A DNA stretch of 8,514 nt from Planctomycetaceae bacterium (GCA_018694455.1 JABHNP010000083.1:1-8514); one strand, 5' to 3'. Positions 1-7,074 are shown, counted from the stretch's first letter. The notes: generated by a model from the letters alone, not told the origin. Translations and numbers: made by a program.

Positions 1-191
1 CGTGTAGCATTTGCAACTCGTTCACAATACTGGATATCCTCTGGCCTGGTTGCACGCAGTCCTGTAATTAAGCGGTCTTTGAGAGACACTTCCGTGTTTG
101 TTGTTTCAGGAACTTCAGCAGCTACAAAGCTAGGTAGAAGTGCGGTCAAGATACAGATAACGATTACAGCAGCCAGTCTATTCATTGGCAT
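1..191 (-). CDS. Small secreted protein, N-terminal part only (runs off the left edge)
   Basis: An open frame on the minus strand starts with ATG at 191 and stays open for 63 codons to the window edge, so the C-terminus is missing. The first ~25 residues form a clear signal peptide: MPMNR, then a hydrophobic core (LAAVIVICILTALLPSF), then VAA before EVPE, a good signal peptidase I site. The mature part begins with a Thr-rich spacer and then SLKDRLITGLRATRPEDIQY. This resembles, from memory, a motif at the N-terminus of many short planctomycete secreted proteins of unknown function (L..RL..GL.AR.P.D). A Shine-Dalgarno-like AGGGAG lies 9 bases before this ATG. A second in-frame ATG at 185 is possible but its spacing is worse. 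It follows tyrS by 76 bases on the same strand and may be its operon partner. The function is unknown. Confidence 0.72.
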   Translation of the reverse strand, partial: MPMNRLAAVIVICILTALLPSFVAAEVPETTNTEVSLKDRLITGLRATRPEDIQYCERVANAT

Positions 192-267
192 GAGGTGACG
201 CTCCCTGTCTCTTCGGTATGTGTGAATGAACTTTCAAAATACACGGCATGTTTTTTCAACATGATCT

Positions 268-1545
268 TTATTGGAATCGTGCGAGAGCGTACGACTTTTT
301 TCCAGATCGCAACACGAGAGCCGTTCTTCCTGCCAAGTCCTCAGAAGTAATATGATAGGACGAATCGGAGACCCGGATATTGTTAATGTAGGCCCCGCCT
401 TGCTCTATCGTGCGCCGAGCTGCCGAACGGCTGGCAGCAAGTTTCGTTGATGACATCACTTCTATAAGGGGGAGGCCTTCGCCGTTGAGTGTTGCTAATG
501 AAAATTGATGGCTTGGGACATCAGCGAAGATTTCAGTCAATGCTTCGTCGGTGAGGTTGTCAATTGCTGCACCAAAAAAAGCAGCGGTGGCTTGCTTCGC
601 TGTTTGGAGCCCGCTGTTGCCGTGGACAAGTTGAGTCAATTCCTCTGCGAGTCGTCGCTGTGATGCTCTGCCACCGGGGTTTTCTGCCTGCTCCTGAAGG
701 GTCGCCTGACATTCTTCCAGTGACATTTCAGTCAGTCTTAACAAGCATGTCTGTGCATCACCGTCACTGAGGTTCATCCAATATTGGTAAAATCGATAAG
801 GGCTTGTTCTCGATGGATCCAGCCAGACTGCACCGCTCGCAGTTTTCCCCATTTTCGAACCATCAGCTTTCGTGAGCAGTGGGCATGTGATGCCGTGCAG
901 ATTCAGGCTGCGTAAACGTCGCCCAAGCTCAATGCCTGCCGTGATGTTGCCCCACTGGTCACTGCCCCCAATCTGGACGTGACAGTCGTACTTGTCCGCA
1001 AGATGAACAAAGTCCCAGGATTGGAGGAGCATGTAGCTAAATTCGGTATAAGAAAGCCCGCCTTCACGGTCGAGACGACTCTTGACCGAATCCTTGCCAA
1101 GCATCTGAGAGAGTGGGACATGCTTTCCGACATCACGAAGAAATTCGAGGTAGCTAACACCACGCATCCAATCGGCATTATTTACAATATGGATTGTTTG
1201 GTTGGTTGACTCCAAAAGACCTTTGATTTGTTCTCCAACAGCCGTAATATTTGCATTGAGCGTCTCGTGTGAGAGAAGATTTCGCTCCTCGCTCCGCCCG
1301 CTAGGGTCACCGATCATGCCTGTAGCGCCACCAATTAGTGCTATGGGTTCGTGGCCAGCAAGAGCAACCCGTCTGAGCAGAATAATTGCAACTAGGTGTC
1401 CCACATGAAGGCTGTCTGCAGTAGGGTCGAACCCGGCGTAGATTCGTCTTCTTGGTGTTGTGAGCCAGTCATGGATCGCATCGGTATCCGTGGTCTGGTG
1501 TACCAAGCCACGTTCAGTAAATTCGTTGAGAAGATTTTGAGGCAT
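268..1545 (-). CDS. tyrS: Tyrosyl-tRNA synthetase (TyrRS, class I)
   Basis: This cytoplasmic enzyme activates tyrosine with ATP and charges tRNA-Tyr. The 425-residue length is typical of bacterial TyrRS. The class I signature is at YAGFDPTADSLHVGH (residues 36-50), where HVGH is the HIGH motif. Tyrosine/ATP pocket elements are YTEFSYMLLQ (166-175) and GGSDQWGN (193-200), and the KMSKS-equivalent loop is KMGKT (231-235), in the common K-(F/M)-G-K-T form. The C-terminus from about residue 357 is an S4-type RNA-binding domain (KLAASRSAARRTIEQGGAYINN core) that contacts the tRNA. The ATG at 1545 gives the expected short N-terminal helix (NLLNEFTERGL), although no strong Shine-Dalgarno precedes it, only AAACAAGATCT. 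The gene lies 24 bases downstream of ispD on the same strand, so co-transcription is likely. There is no truncation and no missing catalytic motif. I saw no T-box leader, which fits its position inside an operon. Confidence 0.98.
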   Translation of the reverse strand: MPQNLLNEFTERGLVHQTTDTDAIHDWLTTPRRRIYAGFDPTADSLHVGHLVAIILLRRVALAGHEPIALIGGATGMIGDPSGRSEERNLLSHETLNANITAVGEQIKGLLESTNQTIHIVNNADWMRGVSYLEFLRDVGKHVPLSQMLGKDSVKSRLDREGGLSYTEFSYMLLQSWDFVHLADKYDCHVQIGGSDQWGNITAGIELGRRLRSLNLHGITCPLLTKADGSKMGKTASGAVWLDPSRTSPYRFYQYWMNLSDGDAQTCLLRLTEMSLEECQATLQEQAENPGGRASQRRLAEELTQLVHGNSGLQTAKQATAAFFGAAIDNLTDEALTEIFADVPSHQFSLATLNGEGLPLIEVMSSTKLAASRSAARRTIEQGGAYINNIRVSDSSYHITSEDLAGRTALVLRSGKKSYALARFQ

Positions 1546-1569
1546 AGATCTTGTTTGTAAGTGTTTTAA

Positions 1570-2310
1570 TTACCGCCAGATATCACCATCAGAAAAAGGG
1601 TGATTTTGATTATTAAGAGTTGGCTTTGGCAAAACTTTCAAAATTTGTTCAGCGAGCCGAACGTCGTCTTTTGAAGTGATCTTTATATTCATAGGTGATC
1701 CACGAACTACCGTAACAGCGTGTCCTGCTGCTTCAACCATCTGAGCTTCATCTGTGGCAGTTCGGTGGGTGTCTTTCGTGAAAGCTTCGGCGAGCATTGC
1801 ACGACTGAAAACCTGAGGTGTTTGGGCTTCCCAAAGCTTATTTCTGTCAACTGTGTCTGTGACGCACTGATGCTCATTGATACGTTTGAGAGTGCTTACA
1901 ACAGGTGTGGCCAAAATTGCTGCGCCCGTCTTGATAGATGTCGCGAACACATCTTCAATCCATCGGCTTGCCAGACAAGGACGCGCGGCATCATGAATGG
2001 CAACAAAGTCAATTTCTTCATTCAGTTTACTGACGCCGTTGTAGACGGAGTCAGCTCGCTGTTTGCCTCCTTCAGCGACCTTTATGCCCATAAATGCGAG
2101 GTCGGGACCAAATTTGTCCATGAAGTATTCACGGTCCTCGGGAGCAATGACAACGATGAGTTGTTTCACGTCGGGGTGGTCAAGGAATTTTTCCGCAGCA
2201 TGCAGCCACACCGAGCGTCCAGAAAGGGGCGCAAAAGGCTTTTTATAATTGGTATCGCCAAATCGGCTGCTCTTTCCAGCTGCGACGAGGATTACTCCAA
2301 AGCTAGGCAT
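1570..2310 (-). CDS. ispD: 2-C-methyl-D-erythritol 4-phosphate cytidylyltransferase (IspD)
   Basis: IspD transfers CMP from CTP to methylerythritol phosphate, the third step of the MEP (non-mevalonate) route to isoprenoids. The 246-residue protein has a nucleotidyltransferase Rossmann-like fold. The CTP-binding loop is VAAGKSSRFG (9-18) followed by KKPF (23-26); R16 and K24 align with the catalytic Arg and Lys of E. coli IspD. Other landmarks are GGKQRADSVYNG (81-92), AIHDAARPC (104-112, with D107), STLKR (139-143), TVDRNKLWEAQTPQ (153-166), TDEA (186-189) and NIKIT (208-212, with K210). About 20 residues after the conserved core (TLNNQNHPFSDGDIWR) form a nonconserved tail. The start ATG at 2310 puts the first beta strand (FGVILVAAG) right at the N-terminus, as usual; only a weak GAGA lies upstream. 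The order is ispD then tyrS with a 24-base gap. No IspF fusion is present. Confidence 0.97.
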   Translation of the reverse strand: MPSFGVILVAAGKSSRFGDTNYKKPFAPLSGRSVWLHAAEKFLDHPDVKQLIVVIAPEDREYFMDKFGPDLAFMGIKVAEGGKQRADSVYNGVSKLNEEIDFVAIHDAARPCLASRWIEDVFATSIKTGAAILATPVVSTLKRINEHQCVTDTVDRNKLWEAQTPQVFSRAMLAEAFTKDTHRTATDEAQMVEAAGHAVTVVRGSPMNIKITSKDDVRLAEQILKVLPKPTLNNQNHPFSDGDIWR

Positions 2311-2499
2311 TCAACGTTCTCGCAAGTGGGAAGAGAATGAGATTATTATTCGTTGTTCTTGCAGCACGCCGATCAAGAGTCGTTATGCGTCACTATCAAG
2401 ATCATGTTCTAAAGCGGGTTTGATGTATCCACAGTCCACTTTTGCAATAGCCAGCACGATACATTCTGTATCAGCAACATTGTGATCGATTCGCATCAA
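2311..2499. other. Intergenic gap between the large VWA gene and ispD
   Basis: These 189 bases hold no convincing gene on either strand. There is no GC-rich hairpin followed by a T-run on the minus strand, so readthrough from the large gene into ispD cannot be excluded. A short perfect inverted repeat (GATACA-ttc-TGTATC, 2458-2472) lies 28 bases after the stop codon of the large gene. It is AT-rich and has no following U-tract, so it is not a classical terminator. I could not pick out a -35/-10 pair for ispD with any confidence. Confidence 0.5.
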
Positions 2500-5400
2500 T
2501 TACATCATGCCACCACCCATGCCGCCACCGCCCATGCCACCCATGCCACCGCCACCCATGCCACCTCCCATACCGCCTTGCTGGCCGCCACCCATGCCAC
2601 CTTGCTGGCCGCCACCCATGCCGCCTTGTTGCCCACCACCCATACCGCCTTGCTGACCGCCTCCCATGCCGCCTTGCTGTCCACCACCCATGCCACCAGC
2701 GGCACCTGTTCCGCCAGCTCCACTTGAGTAATTAAAAGTAGTGACTTGTCCTATGCCGGAAAACAATGGTGTTGAAGTAATACGAACATACTTTCTATTG
2801 GCTGAAATGACGGCCATCGCTTGAAGGTTTGTTCCTTCTGGGAGCGTCGTGATAATTGGCTGATACCCAACTGCATTGCCTGTAGTGAATGGCCGTTGAG
2901 TCGTGCCGGGACTTGGATTCTTAGGCCGAGTGCTTGAAAGCGAATCAACAGCGGCGTCATTGGACAAAGCGGCTAATTGCTGAGCTAAAATGGTTTTACT
3001 TAATTCCTGCTGGACAAGGATGTCTTGAGCCACCTGGGCTTCGGCAACCGGTTGCCGTCGGCGCCCAGCAGGTAATTCGATTGTAAAAAGCATTTCGTCA
3101 CCGACGACAGGCAATTGTTTTTTCATTGTTTCTTCAAATTGCGTGCCTTTGTAAAGTGTTAATTCGGCAGTCACTATACCCGCGGTCACCTCACCGGTGA
3201 TGCGTCGCACGAGTGCTCTGTATGTGCCGGGAAATGCCGCTGTTGCAACATATCGCTCTTGATTGAACCCCTTGTTTTCAGACGATACTTCGGCTTGATT
3301 ATCTCCAAGTAACATTCCGCCAGATGTTGATCGAGGCGAAGCAAGTGAGCAAACTGTTCCGGGTGGCTCTTCAACAATTAAATCGATGTCGGCGTCCCCA
3401 TTCCATGTTAGCTGCAGATCAATATCTCGGATAAGCGCCGTATCTATAACTCGCCGAAAGTAGTCAGCGTTTTTCTTTTTTCCTTCGGACTCAAGTTTTC
3501 CAATGGTAGATTTGGCAAGCCGAGCAGCACGAGTTGCAATGTCTTTTTGTGTTAACGGCCATTCGTGGGCGAGCACGCCAGCGCAGGTCCAACGCAACGA
3601 GTCTGGGTCATCAAGGTCAGCAGCTAATTTGAAACCTAATGCATAGGCTTCTCTGCAGTCAGGCTCCAGGATAGCAACTTGTTTGCAGATGCTGAGGGAC
3701 TGCTTCTTTGATCCCAGTCTCGCTAAGTAGCTAGCAAGCGATAAAAGATCGATCGGTGTTGAGGCCAAATCAGCAGCTGACAAAAGAGCACGCTCAACTT
3801 CTACACGAGGCTTGCCAGCACCTTCAAGCGCGAGCGCAAGAGACTCATACATCCAAGGTTGCGCGTGCCCGGTCGAGATTGCTGCACTCAGAAGATTTGC
3901 TGCAACTTCGTAACGGCCTGATCTTCCAAGAACCGCCGCCGATGCCCGAATTCGTGCAAGTCGAACGGCTATTTCTTCAGGCGAAAGCTCACCTTTTTCA
4001 GCGGAAAGCCCCGGAGGAGGTCCGAGGTATCTGGCGATTTCACGTCTGAGATTCTCAGATTCCAACATGGACTCAGGCAAAGCGAGTTCATCCAGTGGAA
4101 CAGATGGTCCACGAGGCGTGCTATGGGATGTGCCGAGGGCATTTCCTTGTGTCTTATGTGTATCCAAAGCTTCGGTTGAATCTGCCTGAAGACGTGAAGA
4201 TGTAGCTGCCTGCGCATCGGCAACCTGAAACATGCCACCTCCCATGCCACCACCTCCCATGCCACCACCAGCTTGAATGCCACCACCTTGGCCGCTGTTG
4301 ATACCTCCGGCACCACCAAGGCCACCACCAGTTTGAAATGGATTCATGCCACCACTTGGATTTACTGGAATCACAAGGTCCGCAACCGGATATACTTTGA
4401 TTGATAGATAATTATCTGCTGCATATTGTTTGTCAGTGATGAGCAATACTTCATCTTGAATCACATATGTGAGTGGCGTTTCAAAGACATTCGACAGCAG
4501 ACGGCGAAGTGCGGATCGAGCAGAGACACCGCTGTATGTTCCTTGGATAGCTCCCGGCTCATTTACGTCGAGGCCAAGCTCTCCAGCAAGAACTCTATCG
4601 TCAAGCTTTACCGGGACGCCAAGGGTATCTTGAAGAGTAACCTCAAGCTCTCGAAGAGATGCACCTCCACCAAAATCTAGGCTTACGTTTTCTTCGAGCG
4701 AGGCATAAATTTTTGCTTCTGTTTCGGAGGTGCCACCGAGGTCAACAGACTTGTACTTTTTTCGGAGTTCTGAAATTCTTTCCCATCTGTCAGGAGCGGG
4801 ATACACAATGGGGGGCTCGTCAGGATAAGGAATTGCGGTGATGTCAGCGAGTTGGAGCGCGTCCATGAAACCGCGTTGCATTTCTCTACGGAATCGCGTG
4901 TTTTTTGTGTGGTAGTCAAGAATTCCAGCAACTATCGGTGCTTGGCGAGCAAGCGTTCTTGCCGTGACCGGAATTCCCTGGTTTGCATAGAGGTCTGGTG
5001 CATCAAGTTGCATTTCAACAGCAACATCACGCTCAGCTTCAACAAATTTTACTGTTGGTTGTTGGTATCCAACCCGAATCCCCTCTTCTACAAGTGCACG
5101 ATAACGTTTGCTAAGTTGGCTAAATTTATCTTCACGACGTTGCAGTTCACCGGCAACACGAGCACGCTCTCGGCCGACTGCAGCCGCTCTTTCTTTTGAT
5201 ATGTCACGCTCAGTTTTTTCACGAGAACGCACGATTGATTCCCGAAGACTTATTTCAATTTGGCGGCTAAGTCGACCTCGTAATGCTTCTTCGATATCAG
5301 CGGAATTACGCACACTGAGCTGCAGATTTTTGAGCTCAATTCGAGCTGCCTCCGGGTCACTGCCCATGAGATGCCGAGCATCACGAAGCCCAACGGCAAT

Positions 5401-6873
5401 TTCTCGTTCAAGTATCTGCCCCCGAATTTTCCGACGGTCTTGTATTTCCTGTATTTCTTCTTGTGAACCATCAAGGCCAGCGAAACCGTCATTCGTTGGC
5501 TGCGGAAGTATTTTGGGAGTCGTGCGTTCGGGAGTGGTGTCTGTTTGAGGCTTCTCTCTCGACGGCTCAGCTTCTTCGGCAACCGTGAAAACTTGCGTAG
5601 GAGTGTCCGTCTCATCGCCCCGAATGATGGCAGCTTTAACAATAGCCGCATCCGTGTTGTCGGGGTCTCGCCTGAGAGAGGCTGCTGCAAGCCGTGAGGC
5701 TGCTTCATGAGCTCCAGAAGCCTCCGCTTGTCGAGAAAGGAGAGCTAACGAGGCTGCTTCATTCCGGATTGATGAGCGTGTCATATCAAGCCCATCCCGC
5801 CCGAGGAGCGGCAGGAAGATACCGCCGGTGTCAAAGGCGTTCCGGGCAAGTTGTTCGAGGAAAGCGTTGTCACTCGACGGCTGCCGTTCGGGTACTTCAA
5901 AACGCAGGTTGACTTCACCCCATGCTTCGGGGCGATCGGAAAAAGGTGTAATTTCTGTTGAAATCTCAATAACACTTTTCGTGAGTGGGCCCAAAAGTAA
6001 CACGAAAGATTCCCGGTCATGCCGAAGCGGTGGCATTTGAAAAGGAAGCATCGCCATTGAGGCATCTTCTGTTGTTGTCGTTATCGAAAGCGTCTGGTCG
6101 TCAGGCCATAATATTGGCGAAACCAAGCGAGGTGCTAGGGAGGCCCCAGCCTGGCTTGCAGGGAGTGTGCTACTTGGTTGCACCACGTTTCCACCGGTCT
6201 GAGCTGCTAGTGCAGCAAGGCAAGGCCAGTTAACCTTTGGGCCAATTGTTATGGCTGAGAATGAAACACGGCTATCACGAAGAGCTGCAACGGTAATCGC
6301 AAAATCTTCGGGGAGAATTCCACTAAGCCCAGGGCCGTCTCCAACATAAAGTATCGCGGCAGGAGATGATTCTGATGCCAGAGATTCTAAGGCCGATCCT
6401 AATACTCCGAGGAGATCGGTATTGCCGAGCGGTGTTCGTTCACCCAGAAGCTTTTGTGCATCGCTGACGGCATTACTTTGCGGTCCTTTAAACTCTTCCA
6501 TCAATGGTGCGAATGTTGTATCGACAGCAGAGAGCATGACACGGTCACTCGTTCGGATGCTCGCCAGGAGACCACGAACGACTTCCTGTGACTGCTGCTG
6601 CAACACCCCACTCTGGCTCGCTGAAGTGTCAATCAGAATGCAGATTCGAGTGGCAGCAGTTTCACCACTAGGACCGCTGGCTTGAATTCCAACAGCAGTG
6701 ACAGCTGGTATCGATTCATCCTGATGAGTTGCATGGGTCACGGTGATGGTTGCATCAGTTGCTGCCGCATTTGCTGCGATAGAACAAAGTGCCACTGTTG
6801 TGAGCAAATTGATCGCAGTGCGGGAGCAGATTGCGAGCAAGCCTCGATGGTAAGACGATGGGCAACAGTGCAT
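2500..6873 (-). CDS. Giant exported VWA / secretin-N-like / YfaP-like protein with Gly-Met-rich repeats
   Basis: The protein is ~1457 residues from ATG 6873. AGAGG lies 7 bases before that ATG; an upstream TTG at 6912 has no Shine-Dalgarno and would add 13 residues. The N-terminus is a long signal sequence (hydrophobic INLLTTVALCSIAANAA). A VWA domain follows at ~75-232, with a MIDAS metal site at DTSAS (82-86), Thr of GNTD (~152) and GDG (178-180). A short helical-repeat segment lies at ~370-410 and a charged coiled-coil-like region at ~472-600. A PDEPPIVYP segment (~685-693) leads into a secretin/TonB-N-like domain (~732-837) ending in KVYPVADLVIPV. Next are a Gly-rich linker (~840-881), TPR-like helices (~967-1090), a YfaP/DUF2135-like beta domain (~1148-1257), a secretin-like strand segment (~1336-1383) and a Gly-Met-Gln tail. 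It is probably periplasmic or cell-envelope. The exact role is unknown: the VWA domain suggests metal-dependent protein binding and the TPR-like part suggests scaffolding. The domain calls come from motif reading. Confidence 0.9.
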   Translation of the reverse strand: MHCCPSSYHRGLLAICSRTAINLLTTVALCSIAANAAATDATITVTHATHQDESIPAVTAVGIQASGPSGETAATRICILIDTSASQSGVLQQQSQEVVRGLLASIRTSDRVMLSAVDTTFAPLMEEFKGPQSNAVSDAQKLLGERTPLGNTDLLGVLGSALESLASESSPAAILYVGDGPGLSGILPEDFAITVAALRDSRVSFSAITIGPKVNWPCLAALAAQTGGNVVQPSSTLPASQAGASLAPRLVSPILWPDDQTLSITTTTEDASMAMLPFQMPPLRHDRESFVLLLGPLTKSVIEISTEITPFSDRPEAWGEVNLRFEVPERQPSSDNAFLEQLARNAFDTGGIFLPLLGRDGLDMTRSSIRNEAASLALLSRQAEASGAHEAASRLAAASLRRDPDNTDAAIVKAAIIRGDETDTPTQVFTVAEEAEPSREKPQTDTTPERTTPKILPQPTNDGFAGLDGSQEEIQEIQDRRKIRGQILEREIAVGLRDARHLMGSDPEAARIELKNLQLSVRNSADIEEALRGRLSRQIEISLRESIVRSREKTERDISKERAAAVGRERARVAGELQRREDKFSQLSKRYRALVEEGIRVGYQQPTVKFVEAERDVAVEMQLDAPDLYANQGIPVTARTLARQAPIVAGILDYHTKNTRFRREMQRGFMDALQLADITAIPYPDEPPIVYPAPDRWERISELRKKYKSVDLGGTSETEAKIYASLEENVSLDFGGGASLRELEVTLQDTLGVPVKLDDRVLAGELGLDVNEPGAIQGTYSGVSARSALRRLLSNVFETPLTYVIQDEVLLITDKQYAADNYLSIKVYPVADLVIPVNPSGGMNPFQTGGGLGGAGGINSGQGGGIQAGGGMGGGGMGGGMFQVADAQAATSSRLQADSTEALDTHKTQGNALGTSHSTPRGPSVPLDELALPESMLESENLRREIARYLGPPPGLSAEKGELSPEEIAVRLARIRASAAVLGRSGRYEVAANLLSAAISTGHAQPWMYESLALALEGAGKPRVEVERALLSAADLASTPIDLLSLASYLARLGSKKQSLSICKQVAILEPDCREAYALGFKLAADLDDPDSLRWTCAGVLAHEWPLTQKDIATRAARLAKSTIGKLESEGKKKNADYFRRVIDTALIRDIDLQLTWNGDADIDLIVEEPPGTVCSLASPRSTSGGMLLGDNQAEVSSENKGFNQERYVATAAFPGTYRALVRRITGEVTAGIVTAELTLYKGTQFEETMKKQLPVVGDEMLFTIELPAGRRRQPVAEAQVAQDILVQQELSKTILAQQLAALSNDAAVDSLSSTRPKNPSPGTTQRPFTTGNAVGYQPIITTLPEGTNLQAMAVISANRKYVRITSTPLFSGIGQVTTFNYSSGAGGTGAAGGMGGGQQGGMGGGQQGGMGGGQQGGMGGGQQGGMGGGQQGGMGGGMGGGGMGGMGGGGMGGGMM
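2503..2721 (-). repeat. Low-complexity Gly/Met/Gln-rich coding tail
   Basis: The last ~73 codons of the large VWA gene encode almost only Gly, Met and Gln. They begin with a GGTGAAGG stretch, continue with five copies of GGMGGGQQ, and end with irregular GGGMGGGGMGG runs closing in MM and the stop. In the opposite frames this produces long His/Thr/Ala- or Trp/Val/Ala-rich open frames, which are artefacts of the repeat. Such tails are typically unstructured and may mediate wall or surface contacts or self-association. No function can be read from the sequence. Confidence 0.9.
2573..2692 (-). repeat. Five tandem 24-base repeats encoding GGMGGGQQ
   Basis: Five contiguous 24-base units (2573-2596, 2597-2620, 2621-2644, 2645-2668, 2669-2692) each encode the same octapeptide, read as MGGGQQGG in the unit frame. 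On the plus strand the unit is CCGCCTTGCTGGCCGCCACC plus CATG. Units differ at several bases, and every difference I can see falls on a synonymous third codon position (GGC/GGT/GGA/GGG, CAA/CAG). The array has therefore kept its protein sequence while its DNA drifted. Confidence 0.93.
4231..4356 (-). repeat. Internal Gly-rich linker
   Basis: This stretch encodes a second low-complexity segment inside the large VWA protein. It begins with GGMNPFQTGGG, continues with GG, INSGQ and GGGIQ elements, and ends in GGGMGGGGMGGGMFQV. It directly follows the secretin/TonB-N-like domain and separates it from a Ser/Thr-rich spacer and the C-terminal TPR-like half, so it is best read as a flexible inter-domain linker. 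Unlike the C-terminal tail it has no regular period. Confidence 0.85.
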
Positions 6874-6927
6874 GAATAGGCCTCTGGCGTGTGTTTGGAC
6901 TACGCAGTTCAAATTGGTTTTTGATCA

Positions 6928-6958
6928 TTTATGAGACCACGAACCGCGCATTGTTCAA
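6928..6958 (-). promoter_or_regulatory. Weak candidate promoter for the large VWA gene
   Basis: On the minus strand TTGAAC (6953-6958) is followed after 19 bases by CATAAA (6928-6933). Each is a 4-of-6 or better match to the sigma-70 boxes, but the spacing is longer than optimal. The pair would place the transcript start some 45 bases before the ATG at 6873. If it is real, the TTG at 6912 would lie in or just after the start region, which agrees with the choice of ATG 6873. This is a tentative call by eye. Confidence 0.22.
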
Positions 6959-7042
6959 AACGGATGATATTTTCACTTCCCGTTGCCGCCAATGTCGATT
7001 CCGGGAAAAAAATCACTTATTTGCAAGTTTTTCGCCTTGAGG

Positions 7043-7074
7043 AAACCCCTCTGGCGGGTTTAGGGTCTTTTTTT
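7043..7074 (+). terminator. Hairpin plus T-run upstream of the HtrA-like gene
   Basis: AAACCC (7043-7048) and GGGTTT (7056-7061) form a 6-bp stem with a 7-base loop, followed after AGGGTC by seven T residues (7068-7074). This resembles an intrinsic terminator read on the plus strand, although the stem is short and the U-tract starts a few bases late. No plus-strand gene precedes it in this window. It could block antisense transcription entering the protease gene, act as an attenuator in a longer leader, or be fortuitous. On the minus strand there is no U-tract after the hairpin. Confidence 0.3.

Noticed and set aside
247..263. Inverted repeat CATGTT-ttttc-AACATG just after tyrS
   Set aside because: A 6-bp AT-rich stem with no U-tract on the minus strand. 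It is too weak for a terminator and close to chance expectation.
1720..2340. A 206-codon plus-strand open frame opposite ispD
   Set aside because: It lies entirely antisense to a clearly conserved ispD, has a Cys/Ser/Phe-rich unpatterned product and no recognisable domain. It is a shadow of the ispD codon usage.
2458..2472. Perfect inverted repeat GATACA-ttc-TGTATC downstream of the giant gene
   Set aside because: Six-base arms with a short spacer are expected several times by chance in 8.5 kb. There is no U-tract and no second copy was seen at ispD or elsewhere.
2573..2692. Tandem 24-base repeats considered as a CRISPR array or as binding iterons
   Set aside because: The units are directly adjacent without spacers, are in frame with the large gene and vary only synonymously, so they are coding repeats.
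2482..2727. Plus-strand frame rich in His, Ala and Thr, and a minus-strand frame rich in Trp, Val and Ala, over the repeat tail
   Set aside because: Both are alternative readings of the 24-base Gly-Met-Gln repeat. Low-complexity arrays with a period divisible by three stay open in several frames.
3756..5548. Several plus-strand frames of 60-146 codons opposite the giant gene
   Set aside because: They are Arg/Ser-rich shadows of the minus-strand coding sequence, without recognisable motifs or upstream signals.
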